Shown in pieces: positions 1-10,611 of a stretch of DNA of 64,000 nucleotides. A model generated the notes under the pieces. The model was not told where the DNA came from and made no database searches. It saw nothing but the letters and a program-made list of their open reading frames with translations. The stretch lies in the NCBI GenBank assembly GCA_947462335.1, contig OX381721.1, forward strand, positions 4,712,001 through 4,776,000, written 5' to 3'. Source of the stretch: Harmothoe impar. Its lineage: Eukaryota > Annelida > Polychaeta > Phyllodocida > Polynoidae. The position numbers were made by a program, and so were the translations under genes. How positions within the stretch are numbered: the stretch's first letter is position 1; each line of letters opens with the position of its first letter.

Positions 1-101
1 TCGAAGAAGAAATCCCTCAAATACTTCCTAGAACCCTCCCTTTTCTTCTCTTCTGTCGCATCATCATAGCCTGGAACTCTTGAACTTGCTTTGGAAGCCA
101 T
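1..101 (-). CDS. N-terminal coding start of an unrecognised protein, continues off the window
   Basis: Read on the minus strand from the ATG at 101-99, an open frame runs without a stop to the window edge and gives about 33 residues beginning MASKASSRVPGYDD, followed by a Lys/Glu/Arg-rich stretch and ending in three phenylalanines. The start is chosen because it is the first ATG downstream of a cluster of ETS-type sites, as in a housekeeping promoter. There is no signal peptide. The peptide is too short to assign to a family. It could be a first exon or the start of a long exon; I see no donor site inside it. The opposite strand is also open here, so coding status is likely but not certain. 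Confidence 0.45.
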   Translation of the reverse strand, partial: MASKASSRVPGYDDATEEKKREGSRKYLRDFFF

Positions 102-200
102 TGTAGCAGACGAAACTGTGTACCGGAACTAGTTTTCCGCGCGACCGGAAGTGGCTTCGTTCTATATATATCCTTACGCTATACCGGAAGTGAAGGTTTG
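102..200 (-). promoter_or_regulatory. Candidate promoter with clustered ETS (CCGGAA) sites
   Basis: Two exact ACCGGAAGTG decamers (144-153 and 183-192) and a related ACCGGAAC (122-129) lie within 95 bases upstream of the minus-strand ATG, with a GCGCGAC tract between. ETS/GABP sites of this form are typical of TATA-less, often bidirectional, housekeeping promoters. Assignment as the promoter of the truncated minus-strand gene is inference from position; it could also fire to the right. Confidence 0.4.
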
Positions 201-1630
201 AGGAAATACAGAGGTTTGAGGAAATACGGGGGCTGGTTATTCAGCTTTTGCGAAATACGAGGCTCAGTGCTGAAGCCAACCCGGCTTGATATTTACTCAA
301 ACCATTTAAAAATAATGAATAGTACTGCAGGTCTTACATCATGCTGGGGGCTGCAGGTGTATTTGGCAGACTGTGCAGGGACCTCTCAACAATGTTGTGT
401 GATTGGTAAATCAATCAATAAATCAGAAGGGCCTGCTGTTGGTGTAACCTGAACTGTCACTTATCTTCACACTAACCTAAACCTTTACTGGCTAACTTTG
501 GTAGCCTTAGTCATCCAGAAATGACAATTGTGTATGTGGGGCTAAATACAGCACCAAAATATAACACAAAGCTGATTCTGTGTCAACTCAACCAGAGGCT
601 CCCTGATGACCATCCCCAATTTCTATGTTATTTTTCTTTCTGATTGCCCTATGTATCCATATTGTCCCCCCTAAATTTGTAATAAAGATTCCACACAGTT
701 TCTGTAATCTGGGTATATAAGAGGCCGTAGTTGGCCACATCAGGGAGTTCGTCCCCGGACAAGCTCTGACCCACAACCTTCGTGACTTCCGTGATCGAGG
801 CCCCTACACCCCTCCTGCTCCTGGATCTTGCACCAGCCCTTGCTGGGGCCAATACCAGTTCGTACAGCTCTTGCTCACTTCGAACCAGCGAGACGCTGCT
901 AGTGTACTTCAAACCTTGTCTGTGATCAATTGTGCGTTATATTGTGATAGTAAGGAGCAGTGTTTGTATGTGAACCAAAAATTAAAACTCGAATCATACA
1001 GCCTGTTGCATTCAAAGCAAATTAGGAACATATGTCCGTTTCATGGTTTCACAAACCCCCGAATTTGTGTTTTATAATGGAATAGACTTGATCCTACTGA
1101 CAGTCATGGCAGATCGGTTAGAGAAGAACCCTAATGCAGGTGGATTATGCAAATTCTTCACTGATATTATTTAACCAATTATTTATTGATGACAGATGGG
1201 AACTGTAAGTAGAAAAAAAGAGATTCCAGCACCAGATATATCAGCATGGCTGTACATGATGGGAGTATCCTCCATCTATTAGTGGTATAAGCCCTATTAA
1301 AGTCACTGTCACTAGATTACTCTGCACTAATTACATGTTGAACCAATCAATATCAATTAGTGTGTTTTTGATGTGAGGCTATGTGGCTCTATGCAGCATA
1401 TATTGCTGAAAGTACTTTATTACTTGGCTCCTGCATTGGATACCAGGAGCGCAAGGGAATGTTTTGTTCATCTGCTGTTCAGTGTCAAACCTTAAGAAAT
1501 TTCAGAGGGATTGAATCTGTTGAATATGAGATAATTGATCAAAATTTAATTACTCCTGGTTATTCAAAACATGGACAATGGGTGACAGACAGTCACAATT
1601 CATCAATGTTTTATCAGATCCTTAAGAAGG
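201..1630. other. No supported gene; TATA-like block near 714
   Basis: Short open frames here lack splice context or recognisable domains. A TATATAA box at 714-720 is followed by C-rich sequence, with an AATAAA about 30 bases before it. That arrangement resembles a solo LTR core promoter, but I find no terminal TG..CA boundaries or second copy in the window, so no LTR is called. Confidence 0.3.
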
Positions 1631-2971
1631 TATTTGGCATAAACTCCCCACTTATGTTGTTTTGGCTATTTCTGGCCCTTTTCAGGCTTATACCCCTACA
1701 GAATAACCAGTTTTGCACCAATTTATTCAAATTTTTGGTATATGTGAAAAAACATCTTAATAATTCAGGAAATCTCTATTTTTTTGTGTATTGGCCCAAT
1801 ATTTTCCGTTTTCTGGCCCTCCAAAGGCCCAAAAAACCCTAAAAACCTCAAAAACGCTAAAAATGACATGTTTTACTTGCCTCCCATGTGTACTGAGGCA
1901 GTAACAGCTTATTCCTAATATCATTTTCTATAGTCAATTGATTCACGAGGATTTCACTAGATATGTTCCGTATTTTTTTCTCCACGGTCATTTAAGTGTG
2001 ATTTGTGAGCAAAATATTCAAATGTCATTTCAGGTTGATACCTCTATAAAGTAAATAAAGAAGATCCACACAGTCTCTATAGTATCCCAGATTGTGAGGT
2101 AACTCTTGTGTCTTCTGCTGGAAAAAAGAAATTTTGAAAAATATCCAATAATCTTGCCTCCAGGAGCATATGTCTATTGGGATACATATTTTCCGTCACG
2201 GAGTCACCCGGAATATTCGTCACGGAGTCACCAGCCACCCTGAAGAAAATTTAAACCTTCATACAATTGTTAATACCCAATATATTTAAGTTATCTCTGG
2301 TTTTCCTGTGTCCTACCCGCTCCCTCTATTGTTCTAATGCAAAAATCCACCATTTTTATGCTCATTTATACAATAAATAATTTCCGTCACGGAGTCACGC
2401 GGGTGACTCCGTGACGTAAAATAGGTTAATAGGGGTACTTTAGGCCTTTACTGTGCAAATTTGGTCTAACCAGATATCATGATGCTTCATATTTCTTAAA
2501 GTACACCTGATTAGGACACTGTAGAGTGAATTTAACCAATAATGGGACCATTTTGAGGAAACTAGGGTAAAGTTGAGAGTATGTAGTTGAAATGTTAATA
2601 TTTCTGATAAATGTGCAAAATTCATCGGGCTGTATCTCAAAAACTATTACTAAGAGGATATCCATTCTTGGTATGCTTTAAGATATATATTGGCCCAGCT
2701 TGTAAACAAAATTATTAGTTGCTGTGATGTATTTTAAACAAAATGTTCATGATCATGGATTTTTGGTCACGGAGTCACCTGAAAAAAGGACAATAAACTT
2801 CACGAGGCGATAAAAACTGAACCACTAGGGTTAGAAATGTATCAAAAAGTGTTCCAAGGAGCCAAGATATATACCTATCAATATACTAAACTTGTTTAAA
2901 CATATTAAGAACTTTCTGATTTGTCCTTGCTCTATCCTAAAACAACATAAGTCAGGAGTTTGAGCCACTTA
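1631..2971. mobile_element. 1.34 kb non-autonomous inverted-repeat element, copy 1
   Basis: This stretch is nearly identical over its full length to 41259-42611. Its ends form imperfect terminal inverted repeats of about 31 bases: left end TTGGCATAAACTCC..., and the reverse complement of the right end GTGGCTCAAACTCC..., both followed by ACTTATGTTGTTTT. No coding frame is shared between the copies, so it looks like a non-autonomous DNA transposon. The motif GTCACGGAGTCAC recurs several times inside on both strands. I could not define a target-site duplication with confidence. The two copies differ by scattered substitutions and a short indel of about 13 bases near 1930, suggesting fairly recent amplification. 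Confidence 0.65.
2386..2415. repeat. 30 bp palindrome inside the 1.34 kb element
   Basis: GTCACGGAGTCAC is followed after a GCGG centre by its exact reverse complement. The other copy has a perfect 28 bp palindrome at the same place (42028-42055). Further single GTCACGGAGTCACC motifs lie at about 2194-2233 and 2766. Confidence 0.7.
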
Positions 2972-3246
2972 CACCATTCCTTGCAGATGAGCGAGTGCTG
3001 GTTCTCCTTTCAATGTAGAGTGGGTGACTCCTAATCAGATAATTGCACTTTTCAATTGGAAATTCCAACCGACCAAGACTTGTCATATCAGGTACACCTC
3101 CAAAACTCCAAAATTTTTCTTGGATGAGAAGACTTAGTGGGAAACTTAGCATGACAGTAAAACTACCATCCATCAACCGTCATTATGTAAGATTTAACTC
3201 TTCAATAACGGTATCACTAAAATATGACATTTGTCGTCATGATGAT

Positions 3247-3358
3247 TGAATGCAACCGAACTCAAGCATCATGCCAACCCTGCAGGTTTGAGACACTCCC
3301 AAAGGCCAGCATGATGCACCAATGTAGCACCAGTAAGTTTCTCACCGGGTTGCATTCA
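3247..3358. repeat. Short foldback repeat, GAATGCA family, copy 1
   Basis: The ends pair imperfectly (TTGAATGCAACC with GGTTGCATTC), and the interior carries the family words GAGACACTCCC and CATGATGCACCAATG. Related copies occur at 10476-10611, 15362-15510, 16090-16195 and 20866-20920. No coding content. Confidence 0.5.
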
Positions 3359-4239
3359 TGCATATAATGTCTTCCTTTAGTGATGTCTCTCCTTAATGTG
3401 TTAAAGGCTCATCATGATGGTTTGTGAAATGATTTGTCTCTCCGGGATTATCTTCTGGAGGCTACTGTTGAATAACTAATAAGTTTTATGCTCATACATT
3501 ATCAAAGTATAGACACTAAACATAGTCATAAAGTGTGGAGTGAGTGTTATGGGGCAGGTGTAAGGTGATGCATGGAACCGTTATCACACAATGACTGCTT
3601 TAGTACACCTTCAGTTCATGAATTATCCAATGTTTAATTAGAGAATCCATAGAGCATCAGATGTATAGGCCTCCCCCTTGAAGTAGACAAAACTCCATGA
3701 ATCATCAACAGATTTATGATCTGTACAACGTCTTATAGTGTTTTAAGTGGCACAGACCTGTTCCTCAAGTACAGTGTTTACACTGACACAGGCATTATTT
3801 CCACTTCCGGTTTTGCTCTTGGCAATTTCCCTGTTCCATGCCGGCTATGGCATCTGTAAGTGTTGTCACTATCTTAGGCTGACGATAGATTGCAAGCTAA
3901 GAACTAACAAAGCCACCCATATGGAGAATCCCAAATTATCGCTAAAGTGGCCACCCAAGAGAGAGGACCAGGGCCTACCCTATTAGTGCCTTAAGCTAAG
4001 GTGTCAGGGATGTTATGAACCACTAACAATATCAGAATTTGCTGTGGGGGATGTTATGACAGAAACTAGAATCACCTGCTCATGTTGACCATGACATAAT
4101 GCAGGATAGCTCTAGGTTAACCCTTTATGGACGCCAGGATACCTTAATGCATCTTAGCCTTGGTTGTCATGATGCATTTTTTATGAACAAGTTTGACTTT
4201 ATTGACCACACGTTCTTAAGGCTTAACATTTTGCTTTTT
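3359..4239. other. No supported gene
   Basis: I see only degraded fragments of the GAATGCA/CATGATGCA foldback family (for example near 4125-4180) and no splice-supported frame. Confidence 0.3.
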
Positions 4240-4571
4240 TGTCGAACACTCGTATATGAAATAAAGTAATTCTTTTACCCAATAACCAGCAAAACAATTT
4301 TTCTCAATACATGAAGTCGAGTGTATGTAGTATCTATACTTGATCAATAAAGCCGATGACCCACTGTCAGGCTAGCTGTTGTATAGTGGTATCATCATAT
4401 AAACAATCTCATCATAATACATACATGAAATAACTATGAGTCCTTTTGCGGAAAACCTACAGGCAGCAAATTCATTTAGTTTTTAACATCTAAATGATAT
4501 AATATAATATCCCCCTATTTAAAAAGAAAAAAGTTAAGAAAATACATACGGTTTCATGTCTTATATGTGTT

Positions 4572-7395
4572 TTAGTGTACCGGTATAGTGTTCAGCATTT
4601 CTTCTTTAGCTTTACGCTTGAAAGAAATGAAATCTGGGATATTTCTATAGTCCGGAGGTAGAGCATTGAAAACTTGTGCACATGATACACCCACCGAATT
4701 TTCATATGAAGCACTATGTATGATATCATACCTCAACAAAGGTGCTGTACTAGCCCTTGTAATTCTTGTTTTTTTTACTAAAAATTTATCCTTTTTTGAT
4801 CTTTTATAGGCATATAGCTTAGTATGGTATAGGCGTCTCTTCTCTAGTACCGGTAGTTTAGCTTCTTTATGTACTTCTTCAGTAGGTGTCAAGATATGCT
4901 TCGAAAGGCAAGTTTTTAAGCACTTATTTTGGACTCTTTGCAACTCCTCGAGAGTACCAGCTAAGGATCGAGAGTACAATACATCACAATAGTCAATAAC
5001 TGGCAACACATGACTTTTGTAAACCCTCAATCTGGCTTCTTTGGCCATACTCAGCCTTGTCCTATACAACAATATTGACTTGAATCTGAGATTTTTTATC
5101 ATATTTCTCAAGTACATATTAAAATTAAGTTGCTCGTCGAGGATGACTCCCAGATATTTATATGATATCACATTTTTTATCTCCTTTTGATTTACTACAA
5201 TTTTTGGTTTTTCTAGTCTTTTTAATTTAATATTAGAGGCAAATGTCATAATTTTGGTTTTTGATTCATTCATCGTTAATTTATTTATGGATGCCCAGTT
5301 CGAAAATTTGTCTAAAGCAGTCGAAAGCCTATTTTCTAAAGTTGGTATAGTTTTTCCAGACACATATAGGACTGAGTCATCAGCATAAAGTATAGTCTGG
5401 TGGTCATCCTCAACATTTATACAATCATTTATATATAAAAGGAAAAATAAGGGGCCCAAAATTGAGCCTTGAGGCACGCCACATGTTAAAGGAAGGGTAC
5501 TAGATCTGACATTATTAGCTATTGTGCACTGCTGTCTCTGAGATAAATAATTTTCTATTAAAGTTAGAGTTCTATTTCTAATACCATACTGCTCCAATTT
5601 TGAAATTAAAATAATATAATTTACGGAATCAAAGGCTTTTTTTATATCTATAAATGCAGCCATACTTATATTACCTTTATTTCTATTCTCAAGTACATTA
5701 TCTACTAGCTTACTTATGGAATCCACGGTTGACTTAGCTTTTTGATACCCGCCTTGGTGCGGGGACAGAATATTATTTGCATCTAAGTGGTCTGAAATAG
5801 CAGTGTGTAAAAGCCTCTCAAGCACCTTCCCCGGGACAGGTAAAACACTAATTGGTCTCAAATTCGATACGTTCGTGGAGTCACCCCCCTTAGGTAGAGG
5901 GGTCACTGTCGCAATTTTCCAGCTATTTGGTATCATACATGTAGCCACACACAAATTTATAATTTTTATAAAGCGTGAGGGATTATTCAGAACAGCCCTT
6001 TTAAAAATGTTGGTGGGTAACAAATCTAGCGCAGAAGACTTTGAGACATCTAAATTCTTAACACAGTTAATTATGTCTTTGTCCGAGAAAGAGACATCAG
6101 GCATATCCTCTAGGCATCTAGTCCCATTAAATTCAAAATCCTTTTGATGGGCTTGAGCCAATTTTGGACCAATTTCTGCGAAGAAACAATTTATAAAATC
6201 TGCTTTGTTGTCTTGAGAAATTTGGTTACCTAAATCATCAATTAAATTTATAAATTTAGAACCTGATTTGTTTGAGGGTAGAATTTCTTTTAAGGTAGCC
6301 CAAAAGCCCTTTGAATCATTCAACATTGCCTGGCTAAGCTCAGAAATTTTTTTATTTCTAGCTTCGTCAATTTCCAGATTAACTGTGTTTCTCAGGCGTC
6401 TCGCTCTGTACCATGTTAATACACTATTAGAATGTCTTGCTTCCTTCAACAAATTATTTTTATCAGCAATCCATTCTATTAGATAGTTTGTGATCCAGGG
6501 GTCTGGCTTATCTCTTACTTTAAACTCTCTTACTGGTGACTGTACGTCCAACATTCTTTTCAGCATATTTTCATATATTTCCCAACACTCCGATGCATTG
6601 TTACAGTTTTCAAAATAAGTCCAATCACATTCCTCTAGACTAGACAAATACGTCTCCATATTGAAATTTCTGTAAGATCTGCCTTTAAATTTTCTAAACA
6701 CAGGTTTTACATAATTATATTGCCTTATCAGGTGTATAGGTAAATGATCGCTTAAATGGATATTTAAAGGACCACTAGAAACAATTTTCGTACAATTTGT
6801 AAAAATTAAATCTATACATGTATTAGTTCCTGATGTTGTTGTTACACCATGTACTAGTTGGGTCAAATTAAATTGATCCATACACTCATATAAGATATGT
6901 TTCTCATTCGTGGCATTGAGTGCATTTACATTAAAATCCCCTAGAATGAATACGTCAAAAATGCTGAGGTCATCAACCTGTAGTAGCAGAGCTCTTATAG
7001 TGTCACAAAAAGTCTGTATCGAGCCAGAAGGGAGTCTGTACACATTACATATTAGAGCCTTCTTACACTCTCCCTTGACTGAAAGCAGCCATTGGACCTC
7101 TATGTTTTCCATTACATCTGTTTAGATGCTTAAATTTATCTATTGAACAAGAGACTCCCTCGTCTACATGCGCACAAAGGCCACCACCCCTGTAAATACT
7201 GATACGATCTTGTCTAAATAAACTATAGCGTGGAAATGTGTACAAACCATCCTCATCTGTATCGTTTAACCAAGTCTCGGAAAATAATATTATATCTATA
7301 TTTATGTTAGCTAATTCAAGTTTCAAATTTGTCATTTTGTTTCTGATGCTTCTTGCATTTAGATGGACTACAGAGAATCCCTTCTTAAAATTCAC
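4572..7395 (-). pseudogene. LINE ORF2: APE endonuclease plus reverse transcriptase, one frameshift
   Basis: The first segment (7395-7063) has the N-terminal endonuclease motif VVHLNARSIRNK and the metal-binding SETWL motif, but starts after a stop at a GTG codon, with the first ATG about 18 codons in. The second segment, in another frame (7112-4572, 846 residues), continues the endonuclease with GDFNVN (about residue 58) and LSDHLP. It then carries the reverse transcriptase: DIKKAFDSV (motif A), GVPQGSILGP (motif B), and YADD near residue 575 (motif C). A single indel around 7113-7120 explains the frame change. The enzyme nicks target DNA and copies its own RNA by target-primed reverse transcription. 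The frame is otherwise uninterrupted to its stop, so this copy was lost recently. RT motifs fit the CR1/L2 side of the Jockey superfamily; the exact clade needs a tree. Confidence 0.85.
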
Positions 7396-8735
7396 GTCTT
7401 CGCCTTATGAAAATTTTCCCACATTTTTTCAAGTACCATTTCACATACAAGACAAAAAAAGAAAAAGAACAATAAACCCCAAAAAAACCTACCCCCCAAC
7501 AATAGGAGTCGGCACTTGTGGCCTCCCATGTATATGCTCAGATAAATTCTATGAGCTGGCGTGCAGAGTTTGGCATAGCTCCTGTTTAATTTTTCTAAGT
7601 ATCTAAATTCAATTTCCAGAAAACTCATGTCAACCCATGTCAATCCATGTCGATAAATGTCAGAGTCTACATGTTGCCAAAGTTTTATAAAGAGCTTATA
7701 AAAAAAGAAAAAGATCCAATTTTGAATTTGAATTAGATCAGAAAACCAAAAATAATCAATGAACTAGGATACCGGTAAGTAGTCGATGAATTATCAAAAC
7801 CCATATACACATTCCATTCCACATATAAATGAGAATGTCTACAAATATAATCACAATACCATTTGCCCTACACAAGGGTTAAGGAAAAGTAATAGTTATA
7901 TAAAGTTAGGTACCGGTAAGATGCTACGTTCACATCTAGTAAATTAAATCACACATAGAATACCGGTAAATTTAGACAAAATAAACCTCATACATACCCA
8001 TATCCACATCACATTCCCAGTCTACCGGTATATTCAGATTTTAGAATAACCTTTGTATTATACACGTCACAGTCAATAAAGTACTCTTTGCCTAAGGAAT
8101 AAATCCAGGTACAAAGGTAACAATTTAAAGATGCCCTGAGAGGACGATTTACAATTTTACACATTTTCATTTTACACATTTTTTTGAATTTTACACAGTA
8201 GTCGGATATATAAATCTCCGGTAAATTAAGAATAAGTAGACCACATACAGTATTTCATTCGATTTACAATCATACATATCAAATCGTGTCCATGATAATG
8301 GTAGATTCAGACTAAATAGACCACATATAGTATCTATACCAGCTTTTCAATCTCACATGGCTATCTAATATATATTACCGGTAAGCCCAAACAGCGAGGC
8401 AAACCACCTCCAGTATTTGTACTCTCATACACATTTTCATTTTGATTTAGGTTCGAGTCCTGATACATTGCTCAGAGATCTCTTGACAACTTAATTTGTA
8501 CCCGTATACCCCCCCAGCCCCAACTAGCATTACTGGAGTTTGACTTAGCTTCAATATACAAAAGACCAGAGCAAATTTGATAACGATTCAAGAAATCTTG
8601 TCATTTTTCCTTTAAAATTTGTTATAAATATATACATGTTTATATATTTATCTAAATTAAAATAGATGTGGGATTGATTTATAAATTAAAATTTAAAATA
8701 TAAAACAAAAGACATATGAATTTACACTGCTGGAC
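7396..8735 (-). other. LINE inter-ORF spacer rich in TACCGGTA
   Basis: No conserved frame is visible. Five copies of the 8 bp palindrome TACCGGTA lie between 7770 and 8383 (7770, 7911, 7961, 8023, 8376). A B-box-like GGTTCGAGTCC occurs near 8451. A minus-strand open frame at 7643-7392 ends just before the ORF2 frame opens, but its translation is T-run-derived hydrophobic sequence with no domain. Confidence 0.5.
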
Positions 8736-10328
8736 CTATAGATACGAAGCACTAGGCGTTGGGGTTGGCGGAGTACACAAGCCAATTGTCACAGTTTTTC
8801 TTGTGTGCCGAGGAATTTTTCCTTGGTCTTCACCCAGTTCTACTGCTGGCGCTGCAGCGTCGGGTTGGTTCTGATCTTGTTCTTCTAGTTGATCTTCTTG
8901 AAGAGGAGGAGGAGGAGCAGGGGGCGCTGCTGCTGCTGCTGTAGGTGCTTCGTTCAGCTTTGGTTCTGGTAGTCCATCCTCCGCATAGATTTCTCGTCTC
9001 ACCCGTTCTAGCACCCTGCCATGTCCATTCTCATTCCTAAGGTTGTTTTGTTTACATTCTGCTCCTTGACCTAGGTGGAAACCAGAGCCCCACACAGGGT
9101 GATAGCTGGCCTCATACATCCTGTTGCCCTTGGTGTTTTTGAGCAGCTCTCGGAGATCTGGAATGGTGAATTTTGCCTTGTTGCATTGAAAGAGTACTCC
9201 CTCAGCAAGTCGAGCCCATTCAGCATTGGACTCAATCCTTTTTGCCTGCTTCATGATTTTATACAGACAGTCCATGGCTTTGATCACCTCCCAGGCTCTA
9301 GGATCCTCACAGATAGTAGCTTTTCTACACTGGAACGCCTGCTCCACAGATTCGAACCATTCTCCCTCAACTTTAATTTTGCACGGGTAAAGATTAGAGA
9401 AAGGATTATACTCGGATCTAAACAGGATCCCATCTGGTGTGTCGACTGTCGTGGCATTTTTCATTGTTAGCTCAGGGTACGGCATGTTTCTGAGTCGATA
9501 GTGTGGATATGCTTCTTTATTGATGATGATGAATTTCTGTCGCAGTTTGGCTTCCATGCCTTTCGCTCTAGCATAGAAATACATAGTCCTTAGATCAAGG
9601 AATTGCCTGTGTTCTGTGTCGGACAGTTCATCCCCAAATGATACTCCATACCAATAAGGCTTCTTCTTTAAGAATTTGAGAGACTTCATAAGTTTCGACT
9701 TGTTTGTGGGTTTGAGGAAGACGATTTTTACCGCTCGGACTTTTTGTTTACGTTTTCCGCCATCTTGGTTCTGCCTGTACGGTCCTACCCTTTCCACCGA
9801 GTCTAATACATCCTGAGTCCAGTCCAACCCAACGTCTTTAAACAAACGCACCATAATCACAGGTAGGTTCTCGGCCTGATCCTCTGGGCAGCCTTCCATT
9901 ATAACTACCTTACGCTTGTCCTGGTAGTCCATTTTTTCAAATCGATTACCGTGAGCTGTCAGCATTCTAGTCTGGGCCATAGCGGTGTCACTTATCTTTT
10001 TCATAGTGGCTCCAGTCTCTGTCAACGCATTCTGAAAGCCCTCCAGACGTTCATCATGTCCGTCCATTTTTTTAGAAAGACTGGTCATGGTTTGCTGTGT
10101 AGTGCAATTCGTATCATTTAGGCCTTGAAGAGTCTTGTTAATCTCCGTCAGCGTTCCCTGCATGGTGGTATTTGAGGTTTCGACCACTGTCATACGTTGT
10201 GACAGCTGGTTCACTGCCGCTATGACCTCAGCCGGTGACGCGTCCCCTGTCAACATGTCGAGCTGTCCTTGGGGCGGTTGTTTTCTCGTCTGCATATCCA
10301 CTCTGGCTCCTCTCCCTCCTCTCGACAT
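8736..10328 (-). CDS. LINE ORF1 with L1-ORF1-like RNA-binding region and C-terminal NADAR domain
   Basis: The 530-residue frame is intact and starts at ATG 10328. Residues about 35-135 look like a coiled coil. Residues about 139-230 resemble the RRM of L1-type ORF1 proteins (VVIMEGCPED..., then VRAVKIVFLKPTNKSK), followed to about 295 by a C-terminal-domain-like part (FIIINKEAYPHYRL). Residues about 301-448 match the NADAR/YbiA superfamily (DUF1768): FSNLYPCKIKVEGEWF, then ESVEQAFQCRKA with the conserved Glu and Gln, KAKFTIPDLRELL, YEASYHPVWGSGF, and a closing NGHGRVLERVRREI. The tail is Ala/Pro/Gln-rich. NADAR proteins include N-glycosidases and enzymes that remove ADP-ribose from guanine in nucleic acid. 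A role in protecting retrotransposon nucleic acid is my inference. It lies upstream of ORF2 on the same strand, as expected for a LINE ORF1. Confidence 0.8.
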   Translation of the reverse strand: MSRGGRGARVDMQTRKQPPQGQLDMLTGDASPAEVIAAVNQLSQRMTVVETSNTTMQGTLTEINKTLQGLNDTNCTTQQTMTSLSKKMDGHDERLEGFQNALTETGATMKKISDTAMAQTRMLTAHGNRFEKMDYQDKRKVVIMEGCPEDQAENLPVIMVRLFKDVGLDWTQDVLDSVERVGPYRQNQDGGKRKQKVRAVKIVFLKPTNKSKLMKSLKFLKKKPYWYGVSFGDELSDTEHRQFLDLRTMYFYARAKGMEAKLRQKFIIINKEAYPHYRLRNMPYPELTMKNATTVDTPDGILFRSEYNPFSNLYPCKIKVEGEWFESVEQAFQCRKATICEDPRAWEVIKAMDCLYKIMKQAKRIESNAEWARLAEGVLFQCNKAKFTIPDLRELLKNTKGNRMYEASYHPVWGSGFHLGQGAECKQNNLRNENGHGRVLERVRREIYAEDGLPEPKLNEAPTAAAAAPPAPPPPLQEDQLEEQDQNQPDAAAPAVELGEDQGKIPRHTRKTVTIGLCTPPTPTPSASYL

Positions 10329-10475
10329 GGCTATGTTGGTTCTATGTGTTGTTATAATTCAGCGGGCTGAAGAGATTTTGAATTTCGACTTAGTTTTAGT
10401 ATCTGAATGTTCAAATCATTGCGGAGCGCCTTTTCCACCGTCTTAGCCCGTTGCCGCCATGTTTTCCCTATTAAT

Positions 10476-10611
10476 GAATGCAGCCCTGGCAAGTGACTAG
10501 CCAGTGCTGTAATTAAATACTATGCACACCCTCCAGGCTTGAGACACTCCCAGAGGGTTGGTATGATGCTCCAATGCAGCATCAGCGAGTCACTTGCTGG
10601 GGCTGCATTTC
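10476..10611. repeat. GAATGCA foldback repeat, copy 2
   Basis: The ends pair: GAATGCAGCCCTGGCAAGTG against the reverse complement of CACTTGCTGGGGCTGCATTT. The interior has GAGACACTCCCAGAG and ATGCTCCAATGCAGC, as in the other copies. It directly abuts the 5' end of the LINE. Confidence 0.6.

Larger units (their letters stand above)
4240..10462 (-). mobile_element. Near-complete non-LTR retrotransposon (Jockey superfamily, CR1/L2-like) with a NADAR ORF1
   Basis: In minus-strand order the element has a short 5' leader beginning near an AACATGGCGGC motif at about 10462, an intact ORF1, a 1.1-1.3 kb spacer, an endonuclease/reverse transcriptase ORF2, and a 3' region of about 330 bases. Both outer limits are approximate: the 5' end is placed where the sequence changes to a GAATGCA foldback repeat, and the 3' end where no further element-like features are visible. 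The order ORF1-ORF2 on one strand and the APE-type endonuclease followed by a YADD reverse transcriptase define the LINE. The long inter-ORF spacer is unusual. The palindrome TACCGGTA occurs seven times within the element. Confidence 0.7.

Noticed and set aside
649..912. Minus-strand frame of 87 residues with an Arg/Ser-rich centre
   Set aside because: No splice support or homologue recognised; overlaps a TATA-like and AATAAA-like block on the other strand that may be an LTR relic.
1381..1842. 153-residue plus-strand frame partly inside the 1.34 kb element
   Set aside because: The matching part in the second copy is broken (only 60 codons open), and the frame crosses the element boundary.
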